From: Rhabditoides inermis
Lineage: Eukaryota > Nematoda > Chromadorea > Rhabditida > Rhabditidae
Length of the DNA: 64,000 nt
Direction: 5' to 3'
Assembly: GCA_963966185.1 (NCBI GenBank)
Contig: CAWZYM010000102.1
Location: 382,501-446,500, forward strand
Of the stretch, positions 8,222 through 18,659 are shown piece by piece. Each line of letters begins with the position of its first letter. Positions within the stretch are counted from its first letter, which is position 1. The position numbers and the translations under genes are program-made. The notes under the pieces are model-generated. The model saw nothing but the letters and a program-made list of their open reading frames with translations. It searched no databases and was not told the origin of the DNA.

Positions 8222-9508
8222 CCTACTTGTCATTTCAGCCCTTCTCTCTATGGCCGCGTGGGTCTCGGCGGTCGTCTCCATTCTGAATCACCTCGTTCTC
8301 GCCAAGTTCCCCGGAGTTGGCATTAGTGTTACGGGTGGGAGAGAGAGCGAGAGAGAGAGAGAGAGAGAGTGTGTGAGAGAGAGAGAAAGGGAGAGAGAGA
8401 GAAAGGGAGAGAAAGGGAGAGAGAGAGAAGGAGAGAGAGAGAGAGAAGGAGAGAGGGAGAGGGAGAAGGAGAGGGAGAGGGAGAGGGAGAGGGAGAGGGA
8501 GAGGGAGAGGGAGAGGGAGAGGGAGAGGGAGAGGGAGAGGGAGAGGGAGAGGGAGAGGGAGAGGGAGAGGGAGAGGGAGAGGGAGAGGGAGAGGGAGAGG
8601 GAGAGGGAGAGGGAGAGGGAGAGGGAGAGGGAGAGGGAGAGGGAGAGGGAGAGGGAGAGGGAGAGGGAGAGGGAGAGGGAGAGGGAGAGGGAGAGGGAGA
8701 GGGAGAGGGAGAGGGAGAGGGAGAGGGAGAGGGAGAGGGAGAGGGAGAGGGAGAGGGAGAGGGAGAGGGAGAGGGAGAGGGAGAGGGAGAGGGAGAGGGA
8801 GAGGGAGAGGGAGAGGGAGAGGGAGAGGGAGAGGGAGAGGGAGAGGGAGAGGGAGAGGGAGAGGGAGAGGGAGAGGGAGAGGGAGAGAGAGAGAGAGAGG
8901 GAGAGGGAGAGGGAGAGGGAGAGGGAGAGGGAGAGGGAGAGGGAGAGGGAGAGGGAGAGGGAGAGGGAGAGGGAGAGGGAGAGGGAGAGGGAGAGAGAGA
9001 GGGAGAGGGAGAGGGAGAGGGAGAGAGAGAGGGAGAGGGAGAGGGAGAGGGAGAGAGAGAGAGAGAGAGAGAGAGACTCCGTTCAGCCCGCGCGGAACCG
9101 CTCATCACTCGCTACATACCCTCGTTCACCCAACTCGAGCACGCATACATCAACAAGGAACACAAAGGTAGTTTAGTATTTTTCTTACATATGTATACCA
9201 ACAGTATATTACCGTGTTGAGTACCTAACATGCGCAACATAGGAAGCACAACAGAGCATACGGTAGGTCAGAGCATACGGTAGGTCAGTACGGTATGGCA
9301 GAGCATACGGTAGGTCAGAGCATACGGTAGGTCAGAGCATACGGTAGGTCAGAGCATACGGTAGGTCAGAGCATACGGTAGGACAACAATTTAAGTAAGT
9401 ACAACAATTTTCACTTCAGGCCTCCGCCTACCACTCGCCGTTCATTTTCTGCGAGCCGCGCTCGCTGTTCTAAACCTAGTCGTGTTTGTAGCCTGCTACT
9501 TTATCTGA
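6962..9508 (+). CDS. Cys-loop ligand-gated ion channel-like protein, 3' part (238 aa seen)
   Basis: Eight in-phase exons: 6962-7009, 7073-7150, 7492-7589, 7700-7801, 7939-8063, 8239-8334, 9087-9167 and 9420-9508 (TGA 9506-9508). The protein has the layout of the membrane half of a pentameric ligand-gated channel: [18 protein letters not shown] leads into M1 ([12 protein letters not shown], with the typical M1 Pro), M2 ([16 protein letters not shown]) followed by [12 protein letters not shown] (the M2-M3 loop and start of M3), M3 ([20 protein letters not shown]), a short M3-M4 loop and M4 ([19 protein letters not shown]) ending at the stop. An acidic run of five Asp encoded by a GAC repeat lies near residue 28. 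The N-terminal ~150-200 residues, including any Cys loop, are not found; the LINE lies directly upstream, so the gene is either interrupted by a very large intron or 5'-truncated. Ligand and ion selectivity cannot be told. Confidence 0.6.
7590..7699 (+). repeat. (GA)n intron
   Basis: The intron between channel exons three and four runs from the donor GTAGAGAGGGAGGG straight into GA dinucleotides and stops at the GGTTCAG acceptor, so almost all of it is microsatellite. Confidence 0.85.
8064..8238 (+). repeat. (CT)n intron
   Basis: The intron begins GTGAGTCTCTGTCTCTCTC and is almost pure CT/CCCT until the TTTCAG acceptor at 8233-8238. Its sense strand is pyrimidine, the opposite strand bias from the neighbouring GA introns. 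Confidence 0.85.
8335..9086 (+). repeat. 752-bp intron made of GA dinucleotides and a GGGAGA hexamer array
   Basis: After the donor GTGGGAGAGAG come mixed GA repeats and then, from about 8456 to 9056, roughly one hundred copies of the hexamer GGGAGA with a few pure GA interruptions (about 8884-8900, 8992-9000, 9022-9030). The acceptor GTTCAG follows at 9086. The very long open frames here (poly Glu-Gly, Arg-Glu or Ser-Pro) are artefacts of the repeat. Confidence 0.9.
9254..9388 (+). repeat. 17-bp minisatellite GAGCATACGGTAGGTCA
   Basis: Seven or so near-identical units, one of them degenerate (near 9285-9303), fill most of the last intron of the channel-like gene (9168-9419). Confidence 0.85.
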
Positions 9509-10309
9509 TTAGATCAGTCGTCGTGGGTGGTCCGCCTATTTTCTGGATGGTCCGCTCTCTGTAATGTTCCTGACATTTGTCGCATACTCTTTTAGTTATA
9601 GTTGTTCATCAATGATTGCGAATAAAGGCATGTGGAAATGTCGAAATGTGGGAAAACTGAAAAGGTTTGGACGTTGGACAGCACTTTCTCGGAGCGCTCT
9701 CGCGGCTGTCTGACAGATATAGCAATAGAACAGTGAAACCTAGAAAATATACAGGTGTGAGGTGAGAGGAAATGGTTGGATTTCAAAAAAGGAGAAGATT
9801 TTCGATGAAGTGCACATCTGTCAGGACCACGTCATCATTCGAATTGGAAAGTAAACGTTTTGAGAGGCTATCACAAGAAGCCGGCAGCAACTTTTTCTTT
9901 TTCGATGTCTTCTGTGCACTCATGTAGGAGATGAATAAAGCATCATCGACGGCAAATGTAACTTTTTATCTGCACTAATAGACATTGAAAGGTGTTGTGG
10001 GCGATTCTTTGAAGTATTTAGAAGCTTGGATCATTTTCTCCTTTTTCGCGATCCTCTGCACTTTTCGTCTTGTTGAATGGTCCTCCATTTCGGTTAGACA
10101 ATCTAGGAGTGCGATCTAAATAGTATCGTTACAACTACAAACCGTAATCGTACGTACTTTCTGTGGCGGAAACGTTTCATCGTATTTCGTGCTGTTCTCG
10201 AAATTCTGTTCCTCTACGATTTGCAATCAATCGCCACTAGTTGAGAATAGCTACGACGTACACGGCTGTGTGTCGTTATGATAGTCTCATCGACGACGAA
10301 GACCGACAA

Positions 10310-10351
10310 GTGATTAGCTTTCTTGTTCGATAGAACAAGAAAGCTGATCAC
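10310..10351. repeat. Near-perfect short hairpin, 19-bp arms, 4-nt loop
   Basis: GTGATTAGCTTTCTTGTTC, loop GATA, then GAACAAGAAAGCTGATCAC: 18 of 19 bases pair. Weak pairing extends outwards through CGACA...TGTCG. Loop and arms are too short for a typical miRNA precursor; it may be a MITE core or chance. Confidence 0.8.
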
Positions 10352-10434
10352 GTGTCGAGTGTTCCGTGCCCTGCAAAAAAATACCTTACAAATCAGCACT
10401 ATTTCATAAAGAATGGTACAGTCGTGTTCACTCA

Positions 10435-10459
10435 GAGAGAGAGAGAGAGAGAGAGAGAG

Positions 10460-10503
<44 letters not shown>
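10435..10503. repeat. Compound (GA)n-(TA)n microsatellite
   Basis: About 25 bases of GA repeat pass directly into about 40 bases of TA repeat. No gene context is visible. Confidence 0.9.
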
Positions 10504-10514
<11 letters not shown>

Positions 10515-11133
10515 CTCGGTCAATAACATGCAAATACTCCGAAATATGCGGGTATGAAAGTAATTGTAATGTAGGTACGGCGTTTAATCATTTTCCAGGA
10601 ATACAAGTGATTCGTTTCCCGATATCGGGCAGCTTTAATTATACTTTCAATAGTCGTAGCTCGAGATGTCCAATTCTGAATTTCATTCCGAGATTTTGTA
10701 AGGACAGACGGCCATTATGAGAACAGTTTCCAGAAATATGCAGGAGTGGAGCAAATAGGTTGCACAAACGTATAGAGTAACAGAATCCTGCAACAATTTT
10801 GTTTACATAAAAAAGAAACAATAATACAACAGCAATTCACTAGGGAAAACTTTATAAATCAGGCGCGCTATCGGGAGGTCAGTGGTGTGTGCAGTGAGTG
10901 AGAGATATGATGCATTGCGGTCGATAATGAGTAAGCGAGAGGGTAAGGGAACAGAGAGAGCGCCAGGTGGCGAGGAGACTATTCTTGGTGGAGCGCGCAT
11001 ATGTGGCTGTTTTCAGTCCAACCAAACAAATAGAGAAATATAATCAAAAAATTTATTGCAAAGAGCAATACAATATACGCAGCACATGCCTTTCACGCTA
11101 GTTCCCCGAGATTCACGAGCTGCATCACTACGT

Positions 11134-11320
11134 TCTAATGGACTTAAAATAACCTACACTGCCCCAGGCTCTGAGCCAACTTTTGTTTCCTCCCGAGTAG
11201 TAAACAATTTTTAACAAGCTGGACCGTTCTACCGTTTGTCTATACAGTAAGAAAGAATTCAAATTTGCCCTCAATAGATTTCTTTTGTTTCACCCACTAG
11301 ACGACCCCACGAGGCTTTAG
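11134..11320 (+). pseudogene. Relic of LINE ORF2 C-terminus
   Basis: With one or two frame changes this reads SNGLKITYTAPG, then SSRVVNNF, then YSKKEFKFALNRFLLFH ending in DDPTRL and TAG. It aligns with the C-terminal tail of the LINE at 3191-6863 (SNGYKLYSSAKN, VVNTWNLLP, FKKSLNNHINFHS, QDPTNL). It is therefore the 3' end of a related element, and its own 3' tail lies at the start of the satellite array. Confidence 0.65.
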
Positions 11321-11418
11321 TATATCGCGTGAGTACTATCATTGATATTGATTGTAGTGTCTCGTAGCAGGCTTTCCCTGCTCTCCCCTTTCAGCCTGCT
11401 TCCTACCGGGAGCGCGTG

Positions 11419-11462
11419 TCTGAATAGTCTGAATAGTCTGAATAGAAAGTCTGAATAGAAAG
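11419..11462 (+). repeat. TCTGAATAG short repeats at the LINE tail / satellite junction
   Basis: TCTGAATAG occurs at 11419, 11428 and 11437, then the 13-bp form TCTGAATAGAAAG at 11437 and 11450, and then the first 163-bp satellite monomer starts with AAGTCTGAATAGTTAGAAG. The short repeats look like the microsatellite tail of a non-LTR element. Confidence 0.7.
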
Positions 11463-12655
11463 TCTGAATAGTTAGAAGTTCTGTTCACACAGATTAGATA
11501 TCTGAAAAATCAGTCTTTGTTGTGAATATGTGCTATATTTTACAGAAACAGTTGTGAGTTGTAAAAAATGAAATCGGTTTGTCTCACTCGTTTACCATAT
11601 TGAAGTTCACGTTCTGTTCTCCAAGTCTGAATAGTTAGAAGTTCTCTTCACACATATTAGATATCAGAAAAATCAGTCTTTGTTGTGAATATGTGCTATA
11701 TTTTACAGAAACGGTTGTGAGTTGTAAAAAATGAAATCGGTTTGTCTCACTCGTTTACCATATTGAAGTTCACGCTCTGTTCTCCAAGTCTGAATAGTTA
11801 GAAGTTCTGTTCACACAGATTAGATATCAGAAAAATCAGTCTTTGTTGTGAATATGAGCTATATTTTACAGAAACGGTTGTGAGTTGTAAAAAAAATGAA
11901 ATCGGTTTGTCTCACTCGTTCACCATATTGAAGTTCACGCTCTGTTCTCCAAGTCTGAACAGTTAGAAGTTCTGTTCACACAGATTAGATATCAGAAAAA
12001 ATCAGTCTTTGTTGTGAATATGTGTTATATTTTACAGAAACATATGTGCGTTGTAAAAAATGAAATCAGTTTGTCTCACTCGTTAACCATATTGAAGTTC
12101 ACGCTCTGTTCTCCAAGTCTGAATAGTTAGAAGTTCTGTTCACACAGATTAGATATCAGAAAAATCAGTCTTTGTTCAGTCATATGTGCTATATTTTACA
12201 GAAACGGTTGTGAGTTGTAAAAAATGAAACCGGTATGTCTCACTCGTTTACCATATTGAAGTTCACGCTCTGTTCTCCAAGTCTGAATAGTTAGAAGTTC
12301 TGTTCACACAGATTAGATATCAGAAAAATCAGTCTTTGTTGTGAATATGTGTTATATTTTACAGAAACGGTTGTGAGTTGTAAAAAATGAAATCGGTTTG
12401 TCTCACTCGTTCACCATATTGAAGTTCACGCTCTGTTTTCCAAGTCTGAACAGTTAGAAGTTCTGTTCACACAGGTTAGATATCAGAAAAATCAGTCTTT
12501 GTTGTGAATATGTGCTATACTTTACAGAAATGGTTGTGAGCTGTAAAAAATGAAATCGGTTTGTCTCACTCGTTTACAATTTTGAAGTTCACGCTCTGTT
12601 CTCCAAGTCTGAATAGTTAGAAGTTCTGTTCTCACAGATTAGATATCAGAAAAAT

Positions 12656-12773
12656 TAGAGAGGGCGCGCCAGCGCCCTCTCGTTTGTACTGGATGTCCCC
12701 GCGCGCTAGAATGCTCAAAAACGACTTTTCCCGGATGAAGCACTTTTCCTCATTTTGAAGTGATTTCCACTGT
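12656..12773 (-). mobile_element. 118-bp insertion in the satellite carrying a GC-rich palindrome
   Basis: It interrupts a monomer between GAAAAAT and CAGTCTTTGTTG. It starts with the palindrome AGAGAGGGCGCG...CGCCCTCTC (12657-12681) and continues with CGCGCTAGAATG..., resembling the copies at 48740-48797 and, inverted, 47771-47830. It is the only clear non-satellite insertion I found in the array. No target duplication is obvious. The orientation given is relative to the 47771 copy. Confidence 0.65.
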
Positions 12774-15700
12774 CAGTCTTTGTTGTGAATATGTGCAATA
12801 TTTTACAGAAACGGTTGTGAGTTGTAAAAAATGAAATCGGTTTGTCTCACTCGTTCACCATATTGAAGTTCACGCTCTGTTCTCCAAGTCTGAATAGTTA
12901 GAAGTTCTGTTCACACAGATTAGATATCAGAAAAATCAGTCTTTGTTGTGAATATGTGCAATATTTTACAGAAACGGTTGTGAGTTGTAAAAAATGAAAT
13001 CGGTTTGTCTCACTCGTTTACCATATTGAAGTTCACGCTTTGTTCTCCAAGTCTGAATAGTTAGAAGTTCTGTTCACACAGACTAGATATCAGAAAAATC
13101 AGTTTTTGTTGTGAATATGTGCTATACTTTACAGAAACGGTTGTGAGTTGTAAAAAATGAAATCGGTTTGGTTCACTCGTTTACCATATTGAAGTTCACG
13201 CTCTGTTCTTCAAGTCTGGTTAGTTAGAAGTTCTGTTCACACAGATTAGATATTAGATATCAGAAAAACCAGTCTTTGTTGTGAATATGTGCTATATTTT
13301 ACAGAAACGGTTGTGAGTTGTAAAAAATGAAACCGGTTTGTCTCACTCGTTTACCATATTGAAGTTCACGCTCTGTTCTCCAAGTCTGAATAGAAAGAAG
13401 TTCTGTTCACACAGATTAGATATCAGAAAAATCAGTCTTTGTTGTGAATATGTGCTATATTTTACAGAAACGGTTGTGAGTTGTAAAAAATGAAACCGGT
13501 TTGTCTCACTCGTTTACCATATTGAAGTTTACGCTCTGTTCTCCAAGTCTGAGTGGTTAGAAGTTCTGTTCACACAGATTAGATATCAGAAAAATCAGTC
13601 TTTGTTGTGAATATGTGCTATATTATACAGAAACGGTTGTGAGTTGTAAAAAAATGAAATAGGTTTGTCTCACTCGTTTGCCATATTAAAGTTCACGCTC
13701 TGTGCTCCAAGTCTGAATGGTTAGAAGCTCTGTTCACACAGATTAGATATCAGAAAAATCAGTCTTTGTTGTGAGTATGTGCTATATTTTACAGAAACGA
13801 TTGTGAGTTGTAAAAAATGAAATCGGTTTGTCTCACTCGTTCACCATATTAAAGTTCACGCTCTGTTCTCCAAGTCTGAGTAGTTAGAAGTTCTACTCAC
13901 ACAGATTAGATATCAGAAAAATCAGTCTTTGTTGTGAATATGTGCTATATTTTACAGAAACGGTTGTGCGTTGTAAAAAATGAAATCGGTTTGTCTCACT
14001 CGTTCACCATATTGAAGTTCACGCTCTGTTCTCCAAGTCTGAACAGTTAGAAGTTCTGTTCACACAGATTAGATATCAGAAAAATCAGTCTTTGTTGTGA
14101 ATATGTGCTATATTTTACAGAAACGGTTGTGCGTTGTAAAAAATGAAACCAGTTTGTCTCACTCGTTTACCATATTGAAGTTCACGCTTTGTTCTCCAAG
14201 TCTGAATAGTTAGAAGTTCCGTTTCACACAGATTAGATATCAGAAAAATCAGTCTTTGTTGTGAATATGTGCTATATTTTACAGAAACGGTTGTGAGTTG
14301 TAAAAAATGAAATCGGTTTGTCTCACTTGTTTACCATATTGAAGTTCACGCTCTGTTCTCCAAGTCTGAATATTTAGAAGTTCTGTTCACACAGATTAGA
14401 TATCAGAAAAATCAGTCTTTGTTGTGAATATGTGCTATATTTTACAGAAACGGTTGTGAGTTGTAAAAAATGAAACCGGTTTGTCTCACTCGTTCACCAT
14501 ATTGAAGTTCACGCTCTGTTTTCCAAGTCTGAACAGTTAGAAGTTCTGTTCACACAGGTTAGATATCAGAAAAATCAGTCTTTGTTGTGAATATGTGCTA
14601 TACTTTACAGAAATGGTTGTGAGCTGTAAAAAATGAAATCGGTTTGTCTCACTCGTTTACAATTTTGAAGTTCACGCTCTGTTCTCCAAGTCTGAATAGT
14701 TAGAAGTTCTGTTCACACAGATTAGATATCAGAAAAATCAGTCTTTGTTGTGAATATGTGCAATATTTTACAGAAACGGTTGTGAGTTGTAAAAAATGAA
14801 ATCGGTTTGTCTCACTCGTTTACCATATTGAAGTTCACGCTTTGTTCTCCAAGTCTGAATAGTTAGAAGTTCTGTTCACACAGACTAGATATCAGAAAAA
14901 TCAGTCTTTGTTGTGAATATGTGCTATACTTTACAGAAACGGTTGTGAGTTGTAAAAAATGAAATCGGTTTGGTTCACTCGTTTACCATATTGAAGTTCA
15001 CGCTCTGTTCTTCAAGTCTGGTTAGTTAGAAGTTCTGTTCACACAGATTAGGTATTAGATATCAGAAAAACCAGTCTTTGTTGTGAATATGTGCTATATT
15101 TTACAGAAACGGTTGTGAGTTGTAAAAAATGAAACCGGTTTGTCTCACTCGTTTACCATATTGAAGTTCACGCTCTGTTCTCCAAGTCTGAATAGAAAGA
15201 AGTTCTGTTCACACAGATTAGATATCAGAAAAATCAGTCTTTGTTGTGAATATGTGCTATATTTTACAGAAACGGTTGTGAGTTGTAAAAAATGAAACCG
15301 GTTTGTCTCACTCGTTTACCATATTGAAGTTCACGCTTTGTTCTCCAAGTCTGAATAGTTAGAAGTTCCGTTTCACACAGATTAGATATCAGAAAAATCA
15401 GTCTTTGTTGTGAATATGTGCTATATTTTACAGAAACGGTTGTGAGTTGTAAAAAATGAAATCGGTTTGTCTCACTTGTTTACCATATTGAAGTTCACGC
15501 TCTGTTCTCCAAGTCTGAATATTTAGAAGTTCTGTTCACACAGATTAGATATCAGAAAAATCAGTCTTTGTTGTGAATATGTGCTATATTTTACAGAAAC
15601 GGTTGTGAGTTGTAAAAAATGAAACCGGTTTGTCTCACTCGTTCACCATATTGAAGTTCACGCTCTGTTTTCCAAGTCTGAACAGTTAGAAGTTCTGTTC

Positions 15701-18659
15701 ACACAGGTTAGATATCAGAAAAATCAGTCTTTGTTGTGAATATGTGCTATACTTTACAGAAATGGTTGTGAGCTGTAAAAAATGAAATCGGTTTGTCTCA
15801 CTCGTTTACAATTTTGAAGTTCACGCTCTGTTCTCCAAGTCTGAATAGTTAGAAGTTCTGTTCACACAGATTAGATATCAGAAAAATCAGTCTTTGTTGT
15901 GAATATGTGCAATATTTTACAGAAACGGTTGTGAGTTGTAAAAAATGAAATCGGTTTGTCTCACTCGTTTACCATATTGAAGTTCACGCTTTGTTCTCCA
16001 AGTCTGAATAGTTAGAAGTTCTGTTCACTCAGACTAGATATCAGAAAAATCAGTCTTTGTTGTGAATATGTGCTATACTTTACAGAAACGGTTGTGAGTT
16101 GTAAAAAATGAAATCGGTTTGGTTCACTCGTTTACCATATTGAAGTTCACGCTCTGTTCTTCAAGTCTGGTTAGTTAGAAGTTCTGTTCACACAGATTAG
16201 GTATTAGATATCAGAAAAATCAGTCTTTGTTGTGAATGTGTGCTATATTTTACAGAAACGATTGTGAGTTGTAAAAAATGAAATCGGTTTGTCTCACTCG
16301 TTTACCATATTAAAGTTCACGCTCTGTTCTCCAAGTCTGAATAGTTAGAAGTTCTACTCACACATATTAGATATCAGAAAAATCAGTCTTTGTTGTGAAT
16401 ATGTGCTAAATTTTACATAACGGTTGTGCGTTGTAAAAAAAATGAAATCGGTTTGTCTCACTCGTTCACCATATTGAAGTTCACGCTCTGTTCTCCAAGT
16501 CTGAATAGTTAGAAGTTCTGTTCACGCAGATTAGATATCAGAAAAATCAGTCTTTGTTGTGAATATGTGCTATATTTTACAGAAACGGTTGTGCGTTGTA
16601 AAAAATGAAATCAGTTTGTCTCACTCGTTTACCATATTGAATTTTACGCTCTGTGCTCCAAGTCTGAATGGTTAGAAGTTCTGTTCACACAGATTAGATA
16701 TCAGAAAAATCAGTCTTTGTTGTGAGTATGTGCTATATTTTACAGAAACGATTGTGAGTTGTAAAAAATGAAATCGGTTTGTCTCACTCGTTCACCATAT
16801 TAAAGTTCACGCTCTGTTCTCCAAGTCTGAGTAGTTAGAAGTTCTACTCACACATATTAGATATCAGAAAAATCAGTCTTTGTTGTGAATATGTGCTATA
16901 TTTTACAGAAACGGTTGTGCGTTGTAAAAAATGAAATCGGTTTGTCTCACTCGTTCACCATATTGAAGTTCACGCTCTGTTCTCCAAGTCTGAACAGTTA
17001 GAAGTTCTGTTCACACAGATTAGATATCAGAAAAATCAGTCTTTGTTGTGAATATGTGCTATATTTTACAGAAACGGTTGTGCGTTGTAAAAAATGAAAC
17101 CAGTTTGTCTCACTCGTTTACCATATTGAAGTTCACGCTTTGTTCTCCAAGTCTGAATGGTTAGAAGTTCTGTTCACACAGATTAGATATCAGAAAAATC
17201 AGTCTTTGTTGTGAATATGTGCTATATTTTACAGAAACGGTTGTGAGTTGTAAAAAATGAAATCGGTTTGTCTCACTTGTTTACCATATTGAAGTTCACG
17301 CTCTGTTCTCCAAGTCTGAATATTTAGAAGTTCTGTTCACACAGATTAGATATCAGAAAAATCAGTCTTTGTTGTGAATATGTGCTATATTTTACAGAAA
17401 CGGTTGTGAGTTGTAAAAAATGAAACCGGTTTGTCTCACTCGTTAACCATATTGAAGTTCACGCTCTGTTCCTTCAAGTCTGAATGGTTAGAAGTTCTGT
17501 TCACACAGATTAGATATCAGAAAAATCAGTCTTTGTTGTGAATGTGTGCTATATTTTACAGAAACGATTGTGAGTTGTAAAAAATTAAATCGGTTTGTCT
17601 CACTCGTTTACCATATTAAAGTTCACGCTCTGTTCTCCAAATCTGAGTAGTTAGAAGTTCTGTTCACACAGATTAGATATCAGAAAAATCAGTCTTTGTT
17701 GTGAATATGTGTTATATTTTACAGAAACATATGTGCGTTGTAAAAAAAATGAAATCGGTTTGTCTCACTCGTTCACCATATTGAAGTTCACGCTCTGTTC
17801 TCCAAGTCTGAATAGTTAGAAGTTCTGTTCACGCAGATTAGATATCAGAAAAATCAGTCTTTGTTGTGAATATGTGCTATATTTTACAGAAACGGTTGTG
17901 CGTTGTAAAAAATGAAATCAGTTTGTCTCACTCGTTTACCATATTGAATTTTACGCTCTGTTCTCCAAGTCTGAATAGTTAGAAGTTCTGTTCACACAGA
18001 TTATATATCAGAAAAATCAGTCAGTGTTGTGAATATGTGCTATATTTTACAGGAACGGTTGTGAGTTGTAAAAAATGAAATCGGTTTGTTTCACTCGTTC
18101 ACCATATTGAAGTTCACGCTCTGTTCTCCAAGTCTGAACAGTTAGAAGTTCTGTTCACACAGGTTAGACATCAGAAAAATCAGTCTTTGTTGTGAATATG
18201 TGCTATTTTTTACAGAAACGGTTGTGCGTTGTAAAAAATGAAATCGGTTTGTCTCACTCGTTTACCATATGGAAGTTCACGCTCTGTTCCTTCAAGTCTG
18301 AATGGTTAGAAGTTCTGTTCACACAGATTAGATATCAGAAAAATCAGTCTTTGTTGTGAATGTGTGCTATATTTTACAGAAACGATTGTGAGTTGTAAAA
18401 AATGAAATCGGTTTGTCTCACTCGTTTACCATATTAAAGTTCACGCTCTGTGCTCCAAGTCTGAATGGTTAGAAGTTATGTTCACACAGATTATATATCA
18501 GAAAAATCAGTCAGTGTTGTGAATATGTGCTATATTTTACAGGAACGGTTGTGAGTTGTAAAAAATGAAATCGGTTTGTCTCACTCGTTTACCATATTAA
18601 AGTTCACGCTCTGTGCTCCAAGTCTGAATGGTTAGAAGTTCTGTTCACACAGATTAGAT

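Larger units (their letters stand above)
9509..11133. other. 3' UTR of the channel-like gene, then non-coding DNA
   Basis: An AATAAA at 9621-9626 is a good polyadenylation signal for the channel-like gene, about 115 bases after its stop. Beyond that no exon is supported. The stretch contains a near-perfect hairpin (10310-10351) and a GA tract running into (TA)n at about 10435-10503. A second AATAAA occurs near 9936. Confidence 0.5.

Noticed and set aside
8064..9220. Very long open frames (370, 283 and 259 codons) of Arg-Glu, Gly-Glu or Ser-Pro repeats
   Set aside because: They are translations of GA/CT and GGGAGA repeats inside introns of the channel-like gene; the flanking exons splice around them in phase.
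10310..10351. tRNA or miRNA gene
   Set aside because: There is no cloverleaf, and the 4-nt loop with 19-bp arms is too small for a standard miRNA precursor.
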